Shown here: piece after piece, positions 9,801 to 22,400 of the stretch
Layout of the letters: each line of letters opens with the position of its first letter
Position numbering within the stretch: position 1 is the first letter of the stretch
Assembly: GCA_913045135.1 (NCBI GenBank)
Contig: CAJWQD010000001.1
Span: 62,001 to 126,000, forward strand
Origin: an uncultured Flammeovirgaceae bacterium
GTDB lineage: Bacteria > Bacteroidota > Bacteroidia > Cytophagales > Cyclobacteriaceae
Length of the DNA: 64,000 bases
Reading direction: 5' to 3'
Program-made: the position numbers and the translations under genes
Notes under the pieces: model-generated
Told to the model about the DNA's origin: nothing
Database searches by the model: none
The model's input: the letters and a program-made list of their open reading frames with translations, nothing else

Positions 9801-10161
9801 AACGATAAATGATGTGGTTAGCTTAACTGCATCTGATGCTAATAATTGTAATGAAACTATTACTGTCAACTTATTAATTGATTATGTTGCGCCTAGGAAA
9901 AGCTTCTCTCCCAATGGAGATGGTTTTGGATTTGATTGCTGGGAAATTCGTAATGCAGCTGATATGATTGATTGTACCATATATATTTTTAATGAGATGG
10001 GCAAGGAAATTTGGTCAGGTAGTGAGTTCGTTGATGATTGCATTTGGGATGGAAATACCTACACCAGTAGCGAAGCCCCAGAAGGCATCTATTATTATAC
10101 TATCTCTTGCGATGCCACATCTGTATTCCAACCCAGCGGTGCCATTCTTCTGGCAAGATGA
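6829..10161 (+). CDS. Secreted IPT/TIG and FG-GAP repeat protein with type B type IX sorting domain
   Basis: This 1110-residue protein starts with a signal peptide (cleavage near HAVGQ, residue 21) and an IPT/TIG immunoglobulin-like domain (about 24-105, PYISSVSPLSATPTEIVTISG). Seven FG-GAP/VCBS calcium-binding-type motifs follow between about residues 130 and 490, such as DLDGDGKPDLVV and DINGDGKVDIAM. Next come Ig/PKD-like modules with paired cysteines (about 505-1014). The last 90 residues are the gliding-motility-associated C-terminal domain: SFSPNGDGFGFDCWEI, then IYIFNEMGKEIW, ending in GAILLAR. This domain marks a type IX cargo of the type B class, expected to be delivered to the cell surface with the help of a PorP/SprF protein. 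The gene immediately upstream, overlapping by ATGA, is such a protein. It is probably an adhesin or surface scaffold; the ligand is unknown. Confidence 0.87.
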   Translation: MMRIFSVFSLFFIISSHAVGQTVPYISSVSPLSATPTEIVTISGSSLNGSEVFFGTVKGNIISNSDGLIEVEVPSGASYGPVSVHNNNGVAVSSSYFLPNWGGNISNTTDYPFNAVNSIAVGEQYIYDLCLCDFDDDGKNDFVVASKENLDAAFASRVVYRNTTATPGATPSFTKSLSLGAQPAFHVDCGDLDGDGKPDLVVTQSAEGSEARNVEVYLNTSSPGNISFDINNILELILNRRDTLIRPPAEIAIDDLNQDGKLDLVISNDQYNDIDIFKNTSTQGALSFENPILLNFTQLSAGEAARGLKIADLNNDDLPEVIVSSFGKSDVFYFNNISTADAINFNEEIRLISTEADQIQAIEVADLDSDGFMEIIASDGTTNLGELIIFPNNTIEAGSEIVIGSRLEFESKLFPFGLSVGDINGDGKVDIAMGILEAGETNIDLFLNSSSAEGSFTFENQSLDMGLINNRNLEIGDLNMDGKPDIAVVSKSSIGTLSEISIADNAGCLTPVINPVNSSYCTGVEFFVTASPATGTVFNWEVSTNNGTSFSPDASSTSNSLDISGYNGDLQVRVTAAIGACSKLSEIVNVGSSNSGDPGTPNIVVTPTTVCLGSDFALSSSIVADNYIWSGPNDFSSTDAAPSFENANSVLAGTYYLTIANTGGCSGQTTSKIIEIDLGPPSTIVNNGNDNFCEGLTTELAISTYDGFTYQWNLNGTPINGATAGTYQANTTGTYSVSTTETATSCVATGKTYSVTQIAKPIFNIDGVSATCVDLNRIFEASVDSTNTTFTNTYSWSYANSAGTTTDSTSLATTDTLSFSQAGNYVVKLTTGYEEIINCESSTTKAVVVTTVPTFTIDTPEGIEKCPSDSLLLELPNNLASYLWSDSSTNYNTYGQIDRYNDSNPKVYTVTWTDSAGCSDTSSVTINNYYDSNIEITSSLGDIIEGTLTVPEPTGFLTAIPLTASGGSNYLWGPTNIVSDTSATDVKIYPKTINDVVSLTASDANNCNETITVNLLIDYVAPRKSFSPNGDGFGFDCWEIRNAADMIDCTIYIFNEMGKEIWSGSEFVDDCIWDGNTYTSSEAPEGIYYYTISCDATSVFQPSGAILLAR

Positions 10162-10395
10162 ACCTATCAAATATTAAATGATTTGCTCTTTCTAATTTGG
10201 ATGTGAGAGAATATTTTCTAATCAAAAATTAATTTATAATTCAAATCCCCGTTAAATAATTACTTTTGACAAAAAAGTAATAAGTTCTACAGATAAAGTA
10301 TATTTTAAAATTATCGACTGGGTTACTTACCCATTTCAAATAGAATAAAAAAAATATATGTCTTAACACATTTAGTGAGTTATTTTAAAGTGCTT

Positions 10396-10403
10396 TACCT
10401 TTG
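10396..10403 (+). promoter_or_regulatory. -7 promoter element abutting the giant adhesin gene
   Basis: TACCTTTG matches TAnnTTTG exactly and ends 6 nt before the ATG at 10410. Transcription would therefore begin at or next to the start codon, implying a leaderless or nearly leaderless message. A good -33 TTG is not visible; TTTA at 10371-10374 is a weak candidate with 21-nt spacing. Confidence 0.5.
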
Positions 10404-10409
10404 TTAACA

Positions 10410-13400
10410 ATGGTTATTTTTGAAAAAAAAATTAAATACGCGAAACACTTTTCACGCTATTTATTTTTCATTTTTGTTTTATTTTTTTCCTACCAAGCCG
10501 CTGGACAAGATATTTGTCAAGGAGATGCCAATGACCTTTCGATTGATGATCTCAGTTTGACTTGGACATCAGCCTCTCAAACTGCGAATAGTCACGGCCA
10601 GCCTTTTGTAGCGGATCTAGATAACGATGGTATTCCAGAAGTCATCGTCACAAACAAGGAAAATGGTACTTTAAATATCATAGATGGAGTTGGGGACGGT
10701 ACTGGTTTCAATAATTATGATGCCATTGCAGCTAGTGCCGCTATCAATCTAGGATTTACTCCATACAATACAGTTGCCATAGCAAATCTTGGTATAGGAT
10801 CGCATGCCAGTATCGTTGTTGCGGGTTATGAAGGGTCACTTGCAACTCCTGATCATAAATTAAGTCTATGGAGCTTTAATGGTGCAATAATGGAAGAGTC
10901 TTGGAAAATTGATATTGAGTCTGTTACTGGATCCAATAAGTTTCCAGGAACGGTAGGCATTGCAGATTTTGGAGACGGTAATGCACGAATTTATTTTGCT
11001 AATGTCATATTAAACTCAAACGGTACAATTTATGCTCAAGGCACTGATACCGATTGGCCAGTAACAATTGGGCATGGATCTCTTGCTCTAGATGTCTTGG
11101 GTGATGCTAATTTGGAACTTATCACAGGCGGAAAAATATGGACTGTAAGCTCAGGCAACCTAACCTTAGCACAGGATGTAAATGGTGTTATTGACCAAGA
11201 TCCAAGTATAGTTGGCGATTATTACATCAAAACGTGGAGTAATGCTGGAATTATAGAATCAAGAGTAATGATTTCAGCTGCTGATTATGATCTTGACGGA
11301 GATATTGATTTAATATTTCCCGGAGCAATAGGTAGTAGTGGAACGGACGCGACGGGTGTATTTCTTTGGGATCCTACTGATAGCTTAATTGATGTATTCA
11401 AACCCACAAATAATCATTCCAGAGGCACCGGTAGGATTGCTATAGGAGACACTGATGGAGATGGCGAAATGAATGCCTTATTTGTTAGTGGTAACTCACT
11501 CTACAAACTGGATGAAAATTTACAGCAACAATGGATTTTTACCATCACAGAAGGTGACGGAACAGGTTACAGTGGGGTAACTTTATTTGACTTTAATGGA
11601 GATGGTGAATCAGAAATTCTCGTCAGAGATCGTGAATTCTTCAAAACTTTTCGAGACCTTGGCACAACGGCACAAACAATTTTAGAGGCTCCGTGTAAAT
11701 CCTTTACCATGGAGGAGTATCCCGTTGTTGCTGATGTTAATAATGACGGTCAGGCAGAAATTTGTTTCTCATGCCTTGCCGATGATGCCATAGATGCGAC
11801 GGATAACGATTTAGAAACTGTCAACACACCTTTAGGACATATCAGGGTATACGGCGCTTCGAGTGGATCTCGGTGGCAACCAACTCGAGGAGTTTGGAAT
11901 CAGCATGCTTATTTGAATGTTAATATAGGTGATGACTTATCCGTTCCTGCCGGTCAAAATTTACTCTCCACTGCCAGTACTGATTGTTATGACGGAATAA
12001 CTGGTACTCAAAATAAGCCGCTTAATATGTTTATGAGCCAAGCTCCCTTGAGAGGAGCCGACGGATGTCCTTCTTTTCTTCTACCCGATTTAACTATCGG
12101 TAGTCTCAGTGCCACCACCGCAGGATGCCCTGATACAGACTTAGACTTGACTTTTACCATAACAAATGAAGGTGACTTAACCGTCAGTGGTATTTTGCCT
12201 GTCACTTTTTATTCAAAAAATCCCACTGACGCCAGTGCTACGAGATTAAATACCAGCACTGTTCAAATCTCATCAATGGCCAAGAATGAGAGCGCCGACT
12301 TCACAAGGACGGTAACAGGTTTAGGTATCAACAATTTTGACTGGGATAATGATAATTTATTTGCTGTAATTAACGAAAGTGGAGCTATTCCTCCTATCTC
12401 CTATGCTGCTTCCCTGATACCAGAATGTGATGTTTCAAATAATGCAGCATCATTAAATGTAGATTACTCAAATTTTCAGTTGTCACCAGATACAACTATA
12501 GCATCTACACTTACTTTAATTAAGGTTTCGGACAATAACAAATGTGATGACGCAAAACCTAATAATGGAGAGGTTCAAGTTTACTATGATGGATCTATTG
12601 GTGGATCAATCGAAACGATATACAACGAAAATTTCGAAGACAACAGCATTAGTAATTTAAACTCAGCAAACTTATCTGACCCATCACGTAATTGGTCTGC
12701 ATCTGGAGGTAATACCAGCGCAATAACTGACCGTTGGGGAGTTGGCGCGGGCAGGCAAACAAGTGGCAAAACATTCATCGTTAATAACGGCACTAATGTT
12801 GTCACATTAGAGTCAAAATCAATTGATATAACTTCTTATACAGGAGTTACAATTGATATAGATGCTTACACCAATAATACATTAGAAGTAAGCGGTGCAG
12901 GACAAGATAAAATAGAAGTCTACTATTCAATAGATGGCGATAGTTATGTTAAAATTTCTACAGGAACCTCTTTAATCGGCTCTTTTTCATATAAGCACAT
13001 TAACCAGGCTGGATTGAGCGGTAGTACTTTGAGAGTCAAAATTGAAATCAGCAATAATGATGTTTCAGAATATACAGAGATTGATAATATTACCGTCACA
13101 GGATTTTCTCCTGCCGTCAACGCTCAACATACAGAAAGTTCTGGTTTTGAATTCCTATGGTATCCAGGTGATGTTGCATCGCAAGGAGCAAATTTTACCA
13201 ATAATGCTGTTGTTCATACGGGAAGCACCTTTACTGGGATGGCAGAGGGAACTTACACCGTTAGGGGCAGGTATCTAAGTGGAAGTTGTTTTTCTGATGC
13301 ATTGGACGTAGAAATAAACAAGACGTCAATTGCTAATTTTAGCCTTACAGGTTGGGAAGCAGCTCCACTCACAGATTGCTTAACTCCAGATGGAATTGCC

Positions 13401-16400
13401 CAGGCAGGAGTAGGACTCGACAGCTCAATAACCACTAATTATGATTTCACTTGGTATCTCAGCTCAGAGGGAGTAACACCACTTGGAAAAGGCGTTCAAT
13501 TGGCCAACCGGACAGATGGGGCATATAAGCTCGTAGGGGTAAGTACCATTACTGGATGTAGTCAGACCAAAGATAATATTAACATAACAACAGCCCAAAC
13601 ATTACCTGATCAACCTAATATCACAGTTACAAATGTTTTGAGTTGTGATGATCCCAATACTGGCCAACTTGTAGCCAGCATTCCACCAGACGGAAATGAT
13701 TACCGCTTCAGATGGTCTAGTGGTCGTTTAGCAAAGCCTACTGCCGATTATAACGAAGATATCAGTGTAGTTGGTGATACCTATGCTAACATACCCGCAG
13801 GGCCCTACACCGTGGTAACTGTTAATACGGTAACGGGCTGTGAGTCAAGACAACTTGTAACAGAGGTTGGTCCTCCGGATAACTACCCCACCCCGGAATT
13901 AATACTAAATAATGAAAACACAAGCTGTGCTGGAAATGGGCAAATTACTGCGAGATTTGGAGATGGATCTTCTGACTGGGATCTAGCCGCTCATACTTTT
14001 GAATTTTTTGATGCAAACAATACATTATTAGCCAGCAAGCTAGGTAGTGTAGGAGTTGCAGGATCATCTACAGACAATGTAGCAAGTGAATTATTAGATA
14101 GACTGCATACAGTCAAAGTGACCCACATAGCCTCAGGATGTATAGCTACAGATACAATTACCGTACCTGAAAACATCTCTTTGCCCGAATTTAATTTCTC
14201 CCAAGTTAACCAAGACACTGATGATAATAATGTCATTGACAGGTGTGAAAGCACCACAAATTTAGCATTAGCCGGCACCGCAACTGGGTCTTCGCAATCC
14301 AATACACCTGGGGATACTCCCTCAAAAGTGAATGATGGAACATTAATTGGTCATTTTCATTCTGGAACAATTAACACAATTGATGGAGAGGCTGTTCAAA
14401 AAACAAATGAGTGGGTCGAAATCGACCTGGGAACTGTCTCTAACATCTCTGATATATTGATATGGCCGTCAATGCACTGTGGTACTTGTCTAGGCAGAAT
14501 AGAAAATGTTGAAGTCATGATATCCTCTGAACCCTACACCGATGGAAATGGAGATCCTCTCGGGCGAGATGTAGCTGGATTTACCGCAGCGCGGCAGAAT
14601 TCATCATACAGCTATAATATTGGAAATGATTATAACAATGTGGCCTCTAATGCATTTGAAAGTATAATTACCATTGAAGCAGAGACCACAGGTCGATACG
14701 TTCGAGTACAAAAATCAGGTACTAACCCTAATGGAAACACATTAAATATAGTAGAAATACAAGTTTTTGAATCTTGTAACAATGGCATCGAGGCAGCTAC
14801 TATCCACAAATCCAGCTGTGCAGGTGCAGATAATAACGGAGCCATTGACTTAACAGCATTGGTAGATCCTACCTCAGGCACCATCTACAACTATTCACTC
14901 TATGATGGAAATGACACTTCCTCTCCGAGTGCCAATGTCACTGGAGCCACATCTGGTATTTTCACCGGACTTGATGCAGGCACTTATACTGTGGTAGCCC
15001 AAGAGCAAAATGGATCGTGTAGTACCTCACAAAGAGTCCTGACAATATTAGAAAAAGAGGATAAACCCTATTTACAAAATACATACATCCATGACTCAGG
15101 ATGTACTGATAGAGGCACTGGATCCGTTTTCGATATCACCGCTAGAATGATGGCTTCAGAAGAGCCAAGTTCATACACTTTTGAGCTCTTCAGTTCTACA
15201 GACAATAGTTTTTTGGAGGCAGACCGCATAGGCACGGCACAAACTATAACAGATGGTAGCGCTGGTTATTCTTTTGGTTCCCTAGTAGATGGTACTTACA
15301 CGCTACGGGTAACAAATGATGATAATGGCTGTGCCACGATCGAGTATGTGATAATCGATGATATTTCCGTCAATCCAATAATAGAAACAGACGAGTTGTC
15401 AGATAATACAGGTTGTAATCCTTACAACGGAACCGTTTTTATTTCGGAAGTTGATGGAAACACAGGAACTGATCTTCAAGATAACTATACCTTTTCATGG
15501 GTATCGAGTGATGGTACTGATGTAACTCCCGCAAGCAATACAAATGTACCAAGTAGCTTAATAGGCGATACTTACACAGTAACTGTTACCAGTGTTATCA
15601 CGGGATGTACGTTAGAAAAAGATTATGTTATAAGAGATAATGAAATATATCCGAGCCTAGATGTGGTGCAAATTAGACCCAATACCGCCTGCGTCATCAA
15701 TCAAGGGACTGGTATGCACTTCGATGGAAGTAACGATTATATTGCTCTTCCACAGCAATATAATACTCCACTAAATTCATTTACAGCAGAATGTTGGTTT
15801 AAAACTACTGATAATCGAGGAAGATGGTCCTCTAATTGGGCACTAATTGATTTTGATCGAAGTGAATTTTATAATGTTTTTGTAAGAAATGATGGACGTC
15901 TTGGATTTTCTTCAAGACAGGGAGGTTCTTGGAGAGATCTCGTTGGTTCAACAAGCAACCTTAATGATGGAAGGTGGCATCATGTGGCCGCTGTTTATGA
16001 TGGGACAGACAAAATTATTTACCTAGATGGCGTGGAGGATGCAAGACATGTAAATGCTCATGGTGGCCAGGCAATCGGAGTTGGAAAGCAAAATCGTTTT
16101 GGATTTTTAGGTGATGGCTCTGAGGCAAATAGATTTAATGGAAGAAGAAACCGTCAAATATATGGAGGAGCAATAGATGAAGTTCGAATTTGGAATACTG
16201 TAAGAACACCAGCTGAAATTCAAGAAAATTTGAATCAAACGGTAGCACCCTCTTCGGCTGGATTATGGGCCTACTACAGGTTAGATGAAGGAGTATCTGA
16301 AACCAACAATACACTGCTAGGCAATACGATTGTTGATAGTGGACCCAACGGATTCAACGGAACCCTCATAAACTCAGCTAAAAATGGATCTTTGAGTAAT

Positions 16401-19400
16401 TGGGTAGAAGGAAATATTGTGACCGAGGCCCTTGGAGATGGAATTGGCAGTGCTACAGTGACAGAAGATGGTGTCATTTATGATGGCTCCAGTGATAACT
16501 ACAACTTTACTTGGTATGGAGAAAATCCAGCTGCAAATCCCGGTACTCCGGTCATAAGAAATATTGGAAGACCAACGGATTTGGGAAATGCTGACTATTG
16601 GATCCAAGCAACCAATGCAGCAACAAGTTGTCAATCCACTGTTCGTCAGGTGACCATTGGTCATGTTCCTACTCCACCAGTCATTTCATTAAACGATAGT
16701 AGTTCCAACACAAGTTGCGATCCTTCAAATTGGACAGGCTCTATTACCGTAGACGTCACCTTAGATGGAATAGATGAAAATGAAGATGATTATACCTTTT
16801 TTTGGGAAGTAGATCTTCCCACAGATCTCAGCGCTGAAGGTTTTGTCCTACTGGGAGACTATACTGAGGATGATAAAACCCATAGGTATTTTCTCTACAC
16901 CAGAGGAATAGAGGAGTGGGAGAATGCAAGAGATCGTGCTGAGACGTTAGACGGATATATGTTTATCCCAAATTCCTGGGCTGAACAAGTCTGGGTGGCT
17001 GATAGAGTTAGTGCCGCAGGTGGTTTAAATGCCTGGATAGGACTCAATGATATGGTTATAGATGGAGAATGGGAGGATGTACTTGGTAACCCACTGGGAG
17101 TCGGTGCAGGTGGCGGTTTTGTTGCTGATCCAAGTATTGACCTTTCAAAATGGCCTAGAAATAATAGATTGGCTTGGAGTGGTAATAATGAACCAAATAA
17201 TCTAGGAAATGAAGACTTTGCCCATTTTTGGGGAAGTGGCAGAAGATATTGGAATGACATCGGGGGATCTAACGCAAGACATGGACGTCAGCGTTTGGTA
17301 TTGGAGATACCCGTCCCTACGGGTACTTCAAATAAACTAGATAGCATACCAGCTGGAAATTACACGGTTACAACGGTTGGTCCCAATGGTTGCGAGAGTG
17401 ATCCTTTTTCGGTAGAAATCCATGATGATTTACCCGTAATTGATGTAGGGTTTAGATATAAATTAGACCAAACTATTTGTGATAATACTAAAAATGGTAC
17501 TTATTCTGATAGAAATGGGGGTATTACAATTTTTCCAACCATTGACGGAGTTGGTGTTACCAACTGGGCTTTACCAGCCAATGGAGGAAGAATCTCCATG
17601 TCTTCCACAGTCGTTGGTAAAGAGGGACGATATGCAATAGATAATGATACCGATGGCGCATATGATATAGATTCGGTTGATATTGCAGAAACGGAGGGTA
17701 CCTCAGACCATGATTACATAGATATTATATTATCATCATCAAAATCTATCTCTGATATAGTGATATGGAACGTGGAGGATATGCACAGTCGGAGATTGGA
17801 AAATGTGCAAGTAATGATATCTAACAGTCCATTCCCGGCAGGAACTACCTTAGCTGATTTTGACGCAGCCAAGGCCAATAGTCTAACCATTGGTGGTCGG
17901 GCCGGTGGGCTGAATCTCAGTGATCTTGGTCCGGTAATACCTGAAAATATTCCTAACCCCGAGCAAGCTTTAGGGATTTCAAGATCTAACTACCGCAATG
18001 CGCAAATAGAGATTAATCAAACAGCTCAGTATATTAGAATTCAAAAATCTGGAACAAATCCTGGTGGAAACAAATTAAGCATTGCTGAAATTCAAGTTTA
18101 CGACACTCAGAGAAATTTTGAGTTTGAGGTTCAAACAGATGTCGGAGTAGTTTTAGATGCGAGAGGAATGTCAGGAGGTAACTATTCAAATGTCAGGTAT
18201 AAAACTAGAGGACCCATTACCACTGTAACAGGTTTACCGTCTGGTAGCTATAGAGTGAATCTCACAGATGCTGAAGTTTCTCTTTGTAGCAACCTATACC
18301 CCGAGATAGGTTCTTTTCAAATTCAATCAGATAATAGTGATGTACCTGTAATCGATGCAGTGGCGATGCAAGCAGCACATACCGCTAACACCTCATGTGC
18401 AACTCCAAACGGAGAGGCAGACGCAACTGAGTTTGTAAGAGGGGGTTATGGAAGCTTTAGCTATTCTTGGACTTATGCTGGAATTGAGGTAGACACAGAC
18501 GCCATTTTGGATGGTGTGGAAGGTGGTAATTATGGTCTTACGGTGACAGATCGATTAACTGGGTGCGAAGTAAGTACCAGCATCACAATTGATGATGATG
18601 CTGCGATAGTAGCCGCAGTGGAAAGTAACTTACAGCACAATACCGTTTGCGATCCGAATGAAAATGACCCAGCAGCCCCTGATGCGAATGGTAGTGTTAC
18701 CTTTAACCCAACGACCGATGGAAGCAGCTCTGGCGATTATAATTTCGAGCTTAAGACAGCCGCAGGATCTGTTACTACTACCAACGCAATAGGTTTAGAT
18801 GGTATAAATGACTATATGAGTACCAATCTTAAACTTAGCAATATGGCAAATTTTACTATGGAGGGTTGGGTATATCCTTATGTAGGTGGCTCGAGAAAAG
18901 GGTTTTTTGGTAATAATAATACTATTGAATTTGGATTTAATGGGAGTACAACAATAGCCGCTTGGACGCAAAAAAAGGGAACTATCTCATGGAATTTTAA
19001 TAATGCTACTTTCCCTTTAAGTGAGTGGCATCATGTTGCACTAGTTGGAACTCCGACTTCAACTAGGATGTATGTTGATGGAGTTCAAAGAGGCGCTAAA
19101 ACTTTTGGAAATATCGGAAATTATGGAAACGCGGGTTCAAGTTTTAATTTCAATATAGGGGGAGCAGTATGGGATGCAGGTGGTAATCATGTCAAACAAA
19201 AATTTGATGATGTGCGAGTTTGGAATGTCGCTAAAACGCAAGTGGAGCTACAAGCTGCGATGAATATGGAGCTAGTAGGAAACGAAGCTGGATTAATTGG
19301 ATATTGGAAATTTGATGAGGGAGCTGCGGGAGGTAATAACACGGGTTTACCTTCAAGCATTGAAGATAGTTCACCAAATGACAATACAGGTACTTTAGTC

Positions 19401-22400
19401 AACTCTGCAAAGAGCGGATCAAGTAGTAATTGGTTAGAAGGAAAAATACAGAGGAGCGTTGATCCAACCATTCCTGGCACAGGAGGAGATGAACAATACA
19501 GTGATGTAAGATATACCACCTCGGGACCAAGCACTACAGTTACAGGACTTCCTGAAGGAGATTATGTAATGACAGTGACCGATGCGGTTACCGGATGTAC
19601 CGATGAATATAATTTTACTATCCTGAGTCAACCCAATGTAAATTTTACCAATTTTGATTTAATAACTTCCATTACAACGACTCCAGACACCCAGTGTAAT
19701 GGAGATAATGGAAGCATTTCTTTAAATTTTGATGCCCTTAATGTTGCCCCAGTACTTGGATCCGGCAGTTACACAGTAAAATATTATGAAGGAAATACAG
19801 CAACCGCTCCTGCTGCTGGAGACACGAGTATGTCAGAAAACGGTATTGCCTTTGCCAATCTCTCCGGGAACGGAGATGGAGCAAGCGATGGGGTATATAC
19901 AGTAATAGTGTTCGATGATGAAACAGGCTGTGCTACCATGCAAAGAACACTCACCATTGAATTTGAACCAGATAGGCCCAACTTCACTCCAGTAGCCAAA
20001 GGTGATGCCTCAAGTCCTACTCATGATAATTCAGTTTGTGATATTACGTTGACTGGAGGAACTTATAACGGGCAAATTACCATCAATCCAGATTTAATTG
20101 GTACGGAAGCGGATTATACTTATGAGTGGTTCAATGGGGCTGGAACCTCTACCCCTACCACCTACACTGCTAACAATAATGTATTATCTAATGCACCTGG
20201 GGGTACCTATACTTTGAAAATAACAAGTTTACTCAATGACTGTGATACCACCATCAATTTTACCCTTGAGAACGATTTTACTTCAATGACTCTTAATGGA
20301 ACCGTATCAGATATGAGTGTTTGTGAGGGTAATGTCCTTTATCCAAATGGAGGCATAGATGTTGTCGTGGATGGTGGCTCTGGAAATTATACTTACAAAT
20401 GGTTTTACGGATCAGGTGCTGATAATACAAAACAACTTAATGATGCAGCCACAATATTTGCTCAAAAAGGTACAGCGGGTGTTTCTGCTCAAAACGTATC
20501 AGGATCTACTACAGCAAACATCTCATTCATAAACGGAAATGGTAATCCCGGAACAATGCAATATACTCTGCAAGTATTAGATGTTGACCGGGGTTGTTAT
20601 GAAACTGGGACCTATGCGGTGGGTGTAGAAGATCCAGGGCTTAGCGTTTCCGCAACGGTACTTGCTGATAATTTTTCTTGTGATGCGGCAAATCCAACAG
20701 GAAGTGTGGGTATTAGTTCAAGTTTAGGCGCTGTTACGCCCCAGTTTGAATGGTATATCGGTGTGGGAACGGGTGGAGGCCAAGTAGGTGCAACAGCAAT
20801 AGTTGAAGATTTAGCTGATGGCATATATACAGTTAAATATATTGATGGATCAACTAACTGCTTTGTTACTGATCAGGTAACTATCGGAGACTATACCCCA
20901 ACGGTATCTGCGAGCAGCACTAGTAATACCGCTCAAACCCAATGTAATCCAGCCAATGGCACAGCTACGGTGGTTCCAGCAATTAGTTTTATCAATAATG
21001 CTAATAGTGCCACGGAAAATCCCGACGATGGTTGGACTACTGGAGACTACACATATCAGTGGTATTTAGGACTTGATTTATCTACCCCCCTAGTCAATGG
21101 TGTAGACCCTGGCAATGGCAGCACACCCGCAAATGTGACTTTAGCTACAGCAACAGGGCTAGCAGAGGATAACTATACAGTAGAAATTACTGAAACAAAC
21201 AGTGGATGTAGTCAGCAAGTACTGGTCACCGTAGCAGATGGCATTTCAGCTGGAGCTCCTGATATCGCATTTCAAGTAGAAGATTTACCTGCATCGTGTG
21301 TAGCTGTTGGAGAATTTTCAACGAGGTTGGCATCTAACCCAACTGGCAATACTTTTGCTTTTGAATTTTATGAGGGTGCCCAAGATCATACTTTAGATGC
21401 GGTGGGAACAGGACTCACCACAGGGGACCAGCTGGTAGGAAATCCTGGTCAAGCCATCACAGTAGTTGCTAATAACATTGCAGCCATAAACGGAACATGG
21501 TCTGACAACTCCATTGCCGATGTTATGTCTAAACCTTATACTATCGTGGTTACAGATCAAACGACGGGATGTAGATATCAAGAGTATTTTAGCTTGGGCT
21601 ATGCCGGTCAACAAACTACTACAACTTTGACTGTGGAAAATGTTGATGAATGCCCAGACAACGGAGTAGCAAGAGTAGGATTAGCAGATTATGTAGATAG
21701 TACCAGTGTAGCATCTATTGCCTCCACCTCTGGTTTTAATGCTAATCAATTTGATGATATTAGTCAGTACATCCTTTACCTCTACTCAGGTACTGGTGTA
21801 CCAGCAGATCAAGAAGCTCCTTATGTGGTAGATGGTCTTACCTTCCCTTTCTTGTATGATGGATCCACTGGAATCGTAAGTGATGGTGATGGAAATGTCC
21901 TTGGAGGTCTTCAAGCAGGTCCTGGAGTAAGGCTCAACGCGGGAGAATCTGCAGAGTTTCGAGGATTACCTGCCGGCGATTATATCGCTATTGCAAGGGA
22001 AAAATTGAACGTAGCATGGCAAGTGGGAGTCACTGATAGATGCTGGTCCGCAGTATCTTTTGACAAGGAATTAATTGATCTCGCCTATGCGCCGATCCTA
22101 AATGCAGCACCTGTGATCACTTCAAACACAAATTGCGATGTAACTCTAGCAGATGGTGGTAACGGACAATTATCCATTACCGTAAAAGAAAATCCCGCTG
22201 AAAATCTAAATGATGCTGCAGACCAGCAGCCAGCCGGTTACATATTTACATGGAAAAACGCCAGTGATGTTACGGTGAAAACAGAAACAAAAAAAACAGA
22301 AATAGCTACCTCTACCACTGATGCCAATTTAGTGCCTGGCACCTATACAGTTACAATCGAAAGAGCATTGCAGGTTTACAATATGACTTATGTAGGTGTT

